Of a DNA stretch of 64,000 bases, positions 1 through 12,700 are shown in pieces. The position numbers were made by a program, and so were the translations under genes. Location: assembly GCF_963676685.1 (NCBI RefSeq), contig NC_092346.1, positions 92,228,255 through 92,292,254 on the forward strand, read 5' to 3'. The DNA comes from Mytilus edulis. Lineage: Eukaryota > Mollusca > Bivalvia > Mytilida > Mytilidae. How positions within the stretch are numbered: the stretch's first letter is position 1; every line of letters starts with the position of its first letter. The notes under the pieces are model-generated. The model was not told the origin of the DNA. It saw only the letters and a program-made list of their open reading frames with translations, and ran no database searches.

Positions 1-72
1 GAAAATTATGTCTTGAAAACACAGGCAAAACCATTACAAACAAACAAAAAAACAAATAAGAAATACACAAAA

Positions 73-250
73 TTACAGAAGTTGAGTGATTGAGCGATAC
101 AAACCCCGATAATATCCGGTTGGCACTCTGGAATGGTAAGCAGTTTCTCCTCTACATTCGTCAGACATCACGTTACCAGGCAAGTAGAAGTCCGATGAAA
201 AGTCGCATTCGTTAATGTCATAGTCGAAGAAAGAGGACAGGAAAATGATT
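73..250 (-). CDS. possible terminal coding exon of an unidentified minus-strand gene
   Basis: On the minus strand a pyrimidine-rich tract ending in TTTTCAG lies just above base 250. It is followed by an open frame of about 58 codons that ends at TAA (73-75). The peptide contains INECDFSSDFYLPG, then a DEC and a YYRGLYRS segment, and ends in TQLL. Two cysteines and many aromatic and acidic residues give it a protein-like look. I do not recognise the family, and the rest of the gene would lie outside or in unrecognised exons. The frame could be open by chance, so confidence is low. If real, it would overlap the 5' side of the plus-strand Ig gene in a head-to-head arrangement. Confidence 0.3.
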
Positions 251-465
251 CTGAAAAGTGGAATTTTGATATTTGATTAGAAGAATAACTGTCAAAAAGT
301 CTTTTATTACATGTCTTTTCTTGATAATGGTGGAAATTTAGCATCGTCTATTTATTATCCTGAGTCTTTTATTTATTATTAAAATTCAGCGTTTGGAATG
401 TAACATTTTAAATATGCAAATAGAATAGCAGTTTATGTGTTTCTTTTGGTTTATATTTTGCATAG

Positions 466-768
466 AAACAACAGAAAACGTTAAATATGTAGAAATTGGG
501 TCAGATTTAACTTTTAACTGCCCATTAAAGTCAGCCACAAAACCAGTAGTTTGGAGAGGTCCACCAAACCTAATCATTTACAGTATAGATGACAAAGTCA
601 ATGAAAACATTTATAACCAACACCAATTAACAGTGCTTGAGGATTTCGTCAATGGTCAATATATTCTCCAAATTTTAAACTGCACAGAAGATTGCATTGG
701 TCTATTCCAGTGTGATACTGTCATCAATGGTTTAACTGTTGAACAGGAGTTTTATGCAGCCTTAATTG
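466..768 (+). CDS. Ig receptor exon 1: V-like Ig domain
   Basis: The acceptor is TTTTGCATAG at 456-465 and the donor is GTAAGT at 769. Length is 303 bp, phase 1 to phase 1. The domain has the first Ig cysteine in LTFNCPL, the tryptophan in VVWRGPP and the second cysteine in GLFQC. It has two extra cysteines in LNCTEDC. The first extra one lines up with the extra cysteine of exon 5 (IAFC). An in-frame ATG at 435 followed by a short hydrophobic run could be read as a signal peptide. The strong pyrimidine-rich acceptor and the matching phase argue that this run is intron. Confidence 0.65.
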
Positions 769-3700
769 GTAAGTTTTATTGATAAAGTAGAGATTTATAA
801 CATAGTGGCTCTCGTGTGTGTGAAGCAAGTGGGGTTATGTGTTAAAAAGATAGCATTTTAAGCTTTGCTAAATTAAACATATTTTTTTTAAATTGTTATA
901 AGTTTTTGTAGTATTTGAGACCTTACTTTTTTAAGTTTACTTATTCGTGTCAAGAAACTATCTCGGTTATACTATTTTGAGCGTAAGCGTCAAAGGGAAT
1001 AACTTAAACGTTCTGATGTGTTTTGTCTTTTGATTTTGCCGTTTTTATCGACTTTCCGTTTTGAATTTTCCTCGAAGTTAAGTATTTTTGTTATTTTACT
1101 TTTTGCTATTGTTTATCGTATTATAAATTGTTAGATTTATAGACTATCAATATGGATTAGGACATATAATTCTATAATTTGAAATATTTTTTAGAGACAC
1201 CAACACACATGCAGATAACCATGTCGAATTCTTCCAATATTATTTACGTAAACGAAGGCTCAGAAATTGAAGTAGGATGTGAAGTTGAGTGTGGTAATCC
1301 ACCAGGGACATTAGACTGGGTGCGAGATGAATATATTGTATTAAAAACTAAGACATGCCACAATACAACTTTCATATCTACGAGGATAAAGAGTAGCCGG
1401 TCGGATCACATGACAACTCTAACATGTATAGCAGATAATAGTTATGATCAACTTGAGATGAACATAACAATTTATTTGAACTGTATGTATTTATGTATTT
1501 TTGTATTTAGTTAATGCCATGTTATAACAGATGATATAAAAATTGTTAATGTCAAACAACAAGCACATCCTAAGTATAAAAGTAGTTTATAACAACAACT
1601 TCCTGATTTGACACAGGACATTTAAAACAAAACAAATCGTTGGTTCAATTTGTTTATGGATAGCCAAACCTCCTGCTTATATGAAAATGTTATTTTTTAA
1701 AATATCGCTTGAATGAAAACACTACGTGACAGAAATGCGGTTCAAACAGACTCAAGTACGCTCACCACTGAGAAACGAATAAATTTAATAAAATATAACA
1801 TAGGTACAATGTTAACCGCATACTGACATCGAACATCTTCCATTCACGCATGATAGGAATTCACAAACAGTAACATATTTTTGTGATCTTGAAACTCATA
1901 CAAATAAATGAAATGAGATCGAAAAATTAACAACAATTTTCACAATACTTGTCCAAATAATTTTCATGATTTTGACGGTTTTGAAAGATTTTTTTTTTAT
2001 TAAATGCTGTTACAATAATTATTTGTAATAACATAATACTTTATACATGGAAATAAAAATTTACCTAACTATACTTACAAATACGACATATGTGAAATGC
2101 ACCGAAAATACAGAATTATTATGCTCTCTTATAAGGTGGGGGTACAGAAGAACATCACATCAGATATGCGTAATTCAAAATCTTAAAAAAATAAAATTAT
2201 TTGTAAATATAGAGAAACTAGTACTAAGTTCTTGTTTATAACGCTTTTGTATACTCGACCCCCTTATTTGAAATATAATACGTTGTCCAAATATCAGCAG
2301 CTATTGTTAAATATTTTATCAAGAGCGGTTTTTTTATAATGATTTTTGACTTGCAAACATTTATTTTTACACACATGACATTTCTATCAATAAAATAGTT
2401 TTTATTTCTTAATATCAGTGTTGCCCCAGGTACATATGAGAGCCGAACCTTCATCGGTGTTAATGGAAGAGTCGAGGCTTTCTATATTTTGTATTACTGA
2501 AACAAACACCTTCCCTGTAAACATACAATGGCTGTTTGAGGGAAATATTATTCAGGAAGAGAACAGTGATGTACTGTATATAGATAAGGTTAACAGGAAT
2601 CATTTTGGACAATACAGTTGCCGAGCAACGAATCGAGTTGGAACAGGCCAATCAAACATTAACATCACAGTGAGATGTAAGATATATTCAAGTGTGAAGG
2701 TTTTATACAATAGCAACATGCAAAATATGGCGAAATAACATAAAATATTTACTAGTATATTACTTTGCAAATTATATCACCAACAAAAATACATCAATCT
2801 ATTTTTAAACTGTAAACAACGGAGAACTCAGATATGCATCTCAAAAATGTACGACAAAAATGATACTCGCAATTCTGATAAAAAGATACTAGGTTTGTAC
2901 CTTTTCTATGAAAATTATTTTGCATGCGTTTGTTTTGCAAATGTAATTTGTAAATCTTTATAGTCGATATAATAACTTAAAGATAACTTCCTGTACAAAT
3001 GATTGTACACAGAAAAGTAGAACTAGCTTAAAGCAAAGGTCCTGTTCATATTCATATTGGACGCTTTTTAATTATAAGACAATATTTTGTATCTTTTAAA
3101 AAAAAGTTTTTTTCAAAAGTTTCAAAACTTTGTGACTGAATTTAGACATTGGTGTCACATAATAAGTATCCTTGTTGTAACCAAGCATTACTATATTCTT
3201 CCCTTAAACGGCTCCTGTTTAAGGAAAAAATGGAAAAACTTTATATGGGTCTTATTTTACAATAATTATATATGAGGTTCATCAGTCTGGCGAAGGGGTT
3301 ATTGCAGCAAGGAGACTTATCTGATTGAAATATCTTGTTATGGGTAACACTGTGGTCCATATTAAAGTTCTTAAACGCTGCTTCTAAAACTACAAGTTTT
3401 TTTTATTAGATATCAAATTAAGATCAGAAGACAAATACCTTGTAAAACTAGTATTTTTAGTTGGGTTTGTTGGACTCAATGGATAGTTTTCTGTGTAGTT
3501 TTTTGTGGATAGCTGGTTTTTTTTTCATTCCTTATTTTGCTATGGTAATATCTGTCCTTTATAAATTATCTATCAAATCTACCAAAAGTCATTTATATTT
3601 TCGATCTATTTCAGATAAACCATATCTGCAGAAAAATGAAAGCAACCCTAAATCGTTTGAAGCCGTTATTAGTTATCCAACACATGTGGATGTAATGATT

Positions 3701-6700
3701 CAGAGCTTTCCTAGACCAGAATGCTCTTGGACGGACACTAATGGTGGAAAGCTTGCCATCATAAAAGTCGCAGAAATCAGGGCAGATGTATTTGCAATTT
3801 CATCAACAATTATGCTTCAAAAGGAAAGTCAGTTTGGGTTATATGGGATAAGAGCAAGGAATCTATATGGTAGCTTAGATATCAAAATAAATATCGTCTG
3901 TAAGTCAGGTTTTATCTCTTTTTTATATATATACTAGGGCAAAAATGCCACACATGTGTCACGCATGTACCTAAAAACACATGTGTCACAGGTGTGTTAC
4001 ATGCGTTATACACATGTTTCTTGCCACGCATGGGAATCATGCGTGATACACATGCGTTCACATGCGTAACACACACATGTGAATCACATGTGTCAAAAAT
4101 ACACCTGTGTCACGCATGTGTTGGATAACGCATGTGACCCATGCGATATTTACATGTGTAACACATGTATAGTAAAACGCATGTGTAACGCATGTTTGAC
4201 ATAGGCAAATTTTGTTGACGTGAAGTTAAATTTTTCACATGATTTTTAGGTAAAATTATTCACTTGAAATTCACTAAAAAAAAACTCAAAATTAAAAATC
4301 AAAAATTGTTTATTTTTAACATCTAATACCTTGCATTTGCCTTGTAAGACATGTTTTCCATTGAAAATCTTAATTTACTTTCAAAAAAATCTATTTTCAG
4401 TGAAATTCATGTGAATAATTCATAATAACAATGTTCATGTGAAAAAGTTAAATCAATTTTATCTGAATTAAAACATGGAATTAATTAGAGAAATTCAACA
4501 TTCTTGAGTTCAATTTTTGTAACATACATGTAGATGTACATGATGTATGAGATACAAATTCACCTGAATTTTACTAAAATTCCAAAATTTACTCCATTTT
4601 TTATTTGAAGAATTTAATCATCAAAGCTATTCACCTTTTCTGAAGATTTTCCATAAAAGGGGCACATATATAAATCATCAAATGATTATAATACTTATCT
4701 TTTATTTGGCATAGATTATCTCCCTTGATAGTGGATTAGATCAAGGATTTGTATGGTAAGTCTTACTATACAAATCCTTGATTAGATGTAACTACATTTT
4801 TTTTTAAATATTTATCTCTTGTTGTCATAAGGGTGGAATTTGTATATATACATATGTGTGTGTATACATATCTGGTTTTAGTTTCCTAGATACCTAGATT
4901 AATTTGAAGGACTAATATTGCTTTATCAGTAATATCTCTATGATTCTAGGATTAAACACATGTTTTCTAGAGGTTATTGATGTGTAAACCAGGGTGATTA
5001 ACTCAAACACTGAATAAAAGTCCTTTGGTAATGTTTGTGAGTAAAAGCCCCGGTTTACACATTTTATTAAAATAACCTCTAGGAAAACTGTGTTTAATCC
5101 TTAAAATTCTAAAACCAACATATATGTTATTGACTAGTAGACTAGTCTTAGGCCAAACAGGTGCTTCGTGTAGTAAGTAATGGCACTTAATTAAAGATTT
5201 GCATATCTTATTTAGGATTTTCTTATGTATAGCCCTTTTGTTATAAAAATGACTGAATGTATATGTACATAAACATTGTACATGTGAGGCTAAATTAAAA
5301 ATTACCTGGTTTGGTTGTTCAAACAAACGTGACCAATACATGAATGTTGACCATTCTGATTATCTGTTCAAGTACAAAACTATGCTAACAAGAAAATACA
5401 CATGAGCATATAGAATGTACTTGAAAAAGTTTCAGAGTATTTGTCATTGAGGTCTACGGTAATCTATCCTGTCAGTCGGCGATGCGGCTCATAAGGTTTA
5501 AGGGGAAAGAAACACTACTATCGTGTTTAAATCACAACAAACACCAGTCACTTAGTCTAAGATCGTCTAATACTTCCTGGGCCTCCCGTAGGCTTAAACC
5601 TTGTTCAATGTATAGAATAATATACCTGTAACCATATAACTTGATCATACATTTCTTCATCTTTTGTTTTGGATAAAAGCAAAGGGCATAATAACCTGCC
5701 TCTGTTTAGTGAGGCCCCTCATGGGGGGGGGGGGGGGGGGTCCTAGTAATCACATAATCACCATTTTTTGCCAATATAATCACATAATCATTAAATATTT
5801 GCTTATCTTTAGTAATCAAATAATCATAAACTAAAAATACAGTCCTAGGTAATCAAATAATCATGAAATATTTGGCTTAATAATCAAATAATCATTAAAA
5901 AAACCGGCCAAGTAATCACATAATCAAAAACCCCATGAGGGCCCTCTTTAGTTTTTAGCAAGCACTTGATGGTGGGTTTACTGTTATAAACTTACCACCT
6001 TCACGTTTGACCACCTTCTTAGACTAGTGTTGTCAAAAGTTACACATGCTTGTGTTCTTTCAAAGTTTATAACATGGGAAATATAAAATGTCCCCAATTT
6101 CTCTATTCTATCTATAACTTAAGGGGAACGTAAATATAAATGTTGCTGTCTTCCCGGCATTGTGAGGGAACTAAAGAACTGAGAAAACAGTTACGAACTT
6201 CATCGGGAGCTTCCTGCTCAACATGTGGCAACCTATAATGTTTTAGAATATTTCAAGTGACGGCAAATTTAGTAAGTAAACCTTTGATTTGATTGTTCAT
6301 ACTCCCTCTTTTTTCAATATGACTAATGAAGCAAGATTTAAATTTTTGTATACGTGTGTTGAGACTGATATAATTAGAATTATTGTTAAATTTATAAGCG
6401 ACATGTACATTTCTAGAAATGCTCTATTAAGCACTAAATAACTTTGTGGTACCACCTCCGCAACGGCATATAATGTTTATAAATTTGGTATGATATATAT
6501 ATGTTTGTATGTTTGTGTATAACAAATTTGTATTCTCTTGGTATCAATCCTGTGATTTTGGATTTTAAACCAATAAAAATTACTTACTTAGTTACTTACT
6601 TACTTACTTACTTTAATACTTACCGTTTATTGACAAACATGTGATGATAAGAACTGGTGAGCTTTTCGTTGAATATAATGAGAAGATTGTGTTGAAAATG

Positions 6701-9700
6701 TTTGCATAGTTCATGTCAGAGTTAAAAATTATAAAACAAAAGATGTTCTTATTTAATTTTCCATTCTCGATTCCAGACTAACTCTCTTATCTCATTAGAC
6801 GTAAATGCGCGTCGAATACGGAAACCGGGAAATCTTTCACCGTGGCCGGTTTTTATACTATGACGCAAAAGGACGCTCGTCTGCTGATTTTACTGTTTGA
6901 AAGGATGATACAAAGATTGAAACAGATGGTTCACAAAGCTATTGTAAACAGATATATTGAAATGGGTTGCATTGTCGATTAACTGGAAGAAATCGGGGAA
7001 CGAAACATACATTTTAGAAAGTGTAGGCAGTGTATTGTTTGAGTACTTGGACCATCACACAGTGGACCATCATGACCATGGGAAAGCGTAATGGCCAAAT
7101 GTCAAAATATTATGAAAGGTAAATATCATAGACTCCCATCATAATCATGCACATTTTTTAGGAAGATGATAGTATTATACCTTCATGAAAAACATAGGAG
7201 TCACTGTGTTCATGTCATGCATGTAAACCAGAAAATCAGTCAAAAATTTACAAAAAGTTTTAAAACGGAAGCAAGTCAACTCGCCCCACTGGTAAAAGGT
7301 AAACGGACAGAAAATCACAGGACAAAAAGTCACAGGACATAAAGACACAGGACATAAAGACACAAATTTGGTGGGACAAAAAGTCACAGGACAAAAAGTC
7401 ACAAATAATCTTTTGACAATTGTTTGAATATATAAGAGAAATATCTTGAAATATTTACTTTTTAATACAGTCATATATTCATATTAAAGTTTAGGAAATG
7501 TGTCATTATATTTAAAAAATGAAGATTTATTTAATTTTAATCATGCAAAAGAAAGATATTTTGGCACCATGAAGCCATTTAGTTTGTAATCCCGATTTTG
7601 TTTTTTGCCCATGGATTTATGAGTTTTGAACAGCGGTATACTACTGTTGCCTTTATTTAGGTGCCAAGCCACTTTGACATTTTGTTTTTTTTAACAATTA
7701 TTTGATCATCTTTGATATTTTTTTGAAAATTTTGTTTACAAAGTTGGTTAATATACAATAGTTCAAGAAAAATACAAAAATATTTTTGTAGAATAAATGT
7801 TTTTTATTCAAAGAAAATAATCAGAAAAAATTAATTGTGACTTTTTGTCCTGTGACTTTTTGTCCGTGACTTTTTGTCATTGACTTTTTGTCCTGTGACT
7901 TTCTGTCCTACATTCTGGTAAAACGCCCCACTTTTTTAACAACAGGACCTTCTTTTTTTTTAAATCGCTGAACTCATGTTGAGGGAGCTTATAGTCTATG
8001 CCACCATTTGTATTGAATTGGATACAATTCAGTGGGTGGTGGGGGTTTGATTGAAATTGAATATAAAAGCCAGGATAAAAAAAAGGGTTACTTTGACATG
8101 TTTGACAACAATGGACAATGCAGGATAACATTTTCATCCTAGCCAGCCCTCCCCCCTTTTTCCCCCAAAAAAACCTAGTCCAAATAGCTATAAATAACTA
8201 CCCAAACCCTAGTCCAAATAATTATGACGTCTTGAAAGGCTATTATAATGTTGATGTAAGGCGTCAAAGAAAAAAATTATAATAGCCTTTCAAGACGTCA
8301 TAATTATTTGGACTACCCAAACCCTTGAAAATCAAGTGGTTATACATCTTATCGCTAATCCCGGCTGACCCGGCCGCTTGAAATTTTGACGCATACAACA
8401 TACACTTTTCCATTGTACATGTGGCATCATATATTTTGTATTGTGACGTTAAAATTTTACAGGGACTTGTGTGATATCCAGTAATGGGATAAAATCACGG
8501 GGGCGGATCCAGCCATTTAAAAAGAGGAGTTCCCAACCCAGGACAAAGGGGGCCTGAGGGTTCCAACTATATGTCCCCATTCAAATGCATTGATCAGCCA
8601 AAAAAGGGGATCCCCCTCCCCCACCCCCTCTAAAAAAAAATATTAAGTCTGACAGTGTGGCCCAGGTTAAAAAAAAAATAATTGTCGTCAGTAAAACTGC
8701 ATTTTCGGTCATCAAATCAACAATGGACGGTGGCAAATCTTCAACTACTGTACTGTTATTCCGATTCTAATGCATAACAAAAAGAAATAGTATGTTCATG
8801 ATGTTAGAGCTTGAAAAAATGTATATAAAATTTGACATACTAGTACAAAAAAAATCCCCAAAACTTCATGAATGAATTTTGCGCAAAGAACTTACATTTT
8901 GTAAGTCATGGCTAAATGTCATTATGTGACTTGAATCTTCATAGAAATGAAAACGTTCAAATTGGAACCTCTTTGATACCAATTCGAATAAAATAACTGT
9001 AAAACGGCGAATTTAAGATGGTGTTGTTCTATTAATGACAACATGTACATGTAGTAATCCAATCAATTCAAAATTCAGATCCCTCATTAGTTATCCCTGG
9101 TCATGCTGGTTAGCTGTGGAATTGACGGTAATTATATAAACTTTAGCCAATTGTAGGATAAAAATTGCATTAGAATCACTTATTTACTACATGTATTATT
9201 TAATGTTTGCATTTATTGGAGAAAACATTACTTAACTAACCCGTCGCCAGTAAACTTAATTTGCGACCATCAAATCCACAATTGATGCCGTCGGAGCTTA
9301 AAAAACAATACAGTTATCTCCTAAAAGTATGCATGGTCACAAAAAAAGCTGCCTGCCGGGTTTACAAAAAATTCTCATGTTAGGGGAAACCAACAATTAA
9401 TTATCCATGGCCTTACACTAATGAAAAAAAACAGAGATCAAATGACATCAATTTGTTACCAACTATATATGTCACCATACATCCTTTAACAATGAGCAAA
9501 GCCCATACATTATACCATATACTGTAAATTCTGAAATTAATGTATGCATTTATTATTGCTAATTTGTCTTAAATGCGATTTTAATTTTTTCGATTTTGAG
9601 AAAAATCCTGTTAAATTCATATAAAATATTTTTAAATGTGAGTTTAAATTATTGCGTTTACAACTCTGTCGCATTTTAGCAATAATAAAAACCTTGCAAT

Positions 9701-12700
9701 AATTTCTGAATTTACAGAAATCAGCTATATAAAAGACCCTATTAAATGAAAATAAAAAATGTGTAAAAACAATTCAAACAAGAATACTAACAGACTTAAC
9801 AACAAATTAAAGGAAAACCTGCACCACTGAATTACAAACTCCTGACGTGGGACAGGCACATACTAATATGCAGGATGTGATTAGGGCTGGACTATATAGT
9901 TAACAGTTTGTGGTGCCAAAATAAACCCACCTTTATATATATATATATAAAAGAAGATGTGGTATGATTGCCAATGAGACGATGGTCCACAAGAGACCAA
10001 AATGACACAGAAATTAACCATAGTTACTATAGATCATCGTACAGCCTTCAACAATGAGCAAAGCCTATACCACATAGTCAGCTATAACAGGCCCTGAAAT
10101 AAAACTGTAAAACAATTCAAATGAGAAAAGTAACGGCCTTATTTATATAAAAAATATGAACGAAAAACAAATATGTAACATTAACACATAAACAAACGAC
10201 CACTGAATTACAGGCTCATGACTTGAAACAGGCACATACATAACCTCAGTCCTTGTACATGATGTGAAAAGGGATTAACTCATCAGATCTATACCATGTA
10301 TACAAAGAAGAAAGACATCTATTGACTAACAAAAACACACACAAAACATGCTTTTTGACAGAAAATCTATTGGCATGCTGCAAGATACATGAAAGGTTGT
10401 TCTTTTGTTAAATGCCGGATATACATGATACATTGTATATGGATTATAACAGAAATGACAACGTGCTACGTTCGAACATGACTTTAATCTTTCCTATATC
10501 ATGTATATGAAAATGGTGTATTTTAACAGCAAAACAAGATCTAATAAACATCTGATGGTAATTAATGCCTGAAATGATTTTTTAACTCTATACAACAAAA
10601 TATATCAATTAAAATCAGAAAGTTCATACTGTAAATGTATTTTTTAGCTACATGTAAGATGCTGTTCACCTGTTGATCTTCTTTCTGTTGTTTGCTTACA
10701 TGTTGTTTGCATTCACTCAAAAGAAAAAGTATATATAGTAAAGGTATAAATTAGTGAGCATCAGTTCAACATGTTCATACTACAATGCACATCTAGTTTT
10801 TGTCTGGACTTCTTGATTAAATAATTTAGATTTACAATTTTAGCTTGTTACCAAAAGAATGGAAAGTACAGTATTAAAACCACTGGTGAACATGTACTAT
10901 ACATGTAGGTGTGAATGTCCTGAAAAAAGAACAGATATCAAAGTATGTTCATCTGTAGAATTGCAGTTAATTTTGATAATTTGATGTACTGGTAACTTAT
11001 GTTTTAAGTATAATTGTACATGTACACTGTTGCTTATTTTTCTATCTTTCCAAGGTAGCATCTGCATTACAAGCCTACCTAGGTAGACTGGCCTATCCAA
11101 TGTATATTTTTGCTTAAATTAAGGGTTTAAAACTTTTGAAAACTGTTGAAAATCAGTTATACTGACTTTTTATGGGCATTATGTTTTTTAGTCTGTGCGT
11201 TTGTTTGTTCGTCTGTCTGTCCGTCCGTCATGTCAAAGTTTTTGGTCAAGGTAGGTTTTGATGAAGTTGAAGTCCAAGAACTTGAAACTTAGTACGCATG
11301 TTCCCTATGATATAATCTTTCTAATTTAAATGCCAAATTAGAGTTTTACCATATTTTCACGGTCCACTTAACATAAAAAAATGATAATGAGGATGGGGCA
11401 TCCGTGTATTAGGGACACATTCTTGTTTTCTATATGCCTTCATGTTTTAAGCTGAGTTTTGATATGTGATACATGTAGTTTTGAGTCCTGCACATATACA
11501 TCACTGTACATTGATTGTCATTGGAGTTAAAATGACAATGACAGGTTTTTTTTTTAATATTGCTTCTTAGTGTTGATCAATTTACCTTATATATTAAATA
11601 AATAAAGTTTATAAATTATTGTCGCAGATTAAATTTTTTTAATATTTTAAAAATAAGCTGAATTTATGAAAAGAGATTGTGGTTGGATTGTCAACAAGAA
11701 AACTTTTCACTAGACTAGTAGTCGAAATGAAAAGGATGCTATAAATTTTAGGGTCTCAACAGTGAACAAAACCATACTATAGAGTCAGCTGTAAAAGATC
11801 CTGTCAAAACGAGCAATATTTAAATCCAGAAAACTAGTGATGTTCCAATTACCATGTTCAGTATATATTGGTTATAATATATAAAAAAATCACTTTTTTT
11901 CTTTCTCTTAACCAAAGGAGAACTTTATTGTCAATTTATTTTTATTGGAAGATAGTGCATCAGGTTCAGGTTTTATATGATAATCACAGGAATTTAAATT
12001 TTCAGTATTAGCTCCTCAGATGTCAGTGGAAGTGGAAGCTATATGTATACATTATATGTTTAAATGAAATTGGCGACAGGATTAGATATAGAGGAGATGC
12101 TATAGCTACAGTATATGTAACTGGTATGTATTTGTTGAGGTATTTAATGCAAAAATACAGTATTTAAATTTTAATACAAAAATACTGAATTCCAAGGCAA
12201 TTTCAAAAAAGGGAAATCCATTGTGGTAGTTCCTAGGTTTTAAGAACAAAACATGTTTTTTTTTAGGTTATTGCTTTAATATACTTTGAATAAACAAACT
12301 ATGTGCCATGCAGGGGACATTGGAACCCTGTACTTTTTCTTATAGTTAAAACTCCTTAAAAATATATGTCCCTCCATACAATACCAAGAGGTTTCTGTGC
12401 ACTTTGATTTTCATTTGTAAAGTTTACAAACATTCATACCAAATTTCAACCATAATGAACTTCCGCAGCAGAGATAATCAAAAAAGTAGTGCAAATAAAC
12501 AATTTGCAGAGCATTTGGAGTTTTGAGTTATACCCCTATGGAAGATAAATGACAAATTTTGTAGCTAGATGTTAACAGAATGCATCTATAGAGCTATAGA
12601 CATTCCATTTTTATATGACCGCCTTAAAAATTTGGTGTTCTTTGTCATCTTTGTAAGCATCGTCCGAAGACACTTAGTTTCCTGACAGTAACCTTAGTTT

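Larger units (their letters stand above)
769..3614. other. introns 1-3 of the Ig receptor region
   Basis: These are the non-coding stretches 769-1194, 1483-2418 and 2677-3614. The part at about 1015-1115 resembles a repeat also seen at 25820-25895, 57840-57920 and, reversed, near 58190-58270 (shared words TTTCCGTTTTGA and TTTTCCT). The part at about 1640-1700 resembles the interior of the element at 54015-54780. I see nothing else in them. Confidence 0.4.

Noticed and set aside
435..465. ATG plus hydrophobic MCFFWFIFCI as a signal peptide for the Ig receptor
   Set aside because: The stretch is a typical pyrimidine-rich acceptor ending in CATAG at 465, and the phase-1 start matches the other Ig exons. 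It is kept only as a weak alternative.
7175..7474. Minus-strand frame with repeated 'CPVTFCP'
   Set aside because: It is the inverted GGACAAAAAGTCACA word array of the element at 7305-7908.
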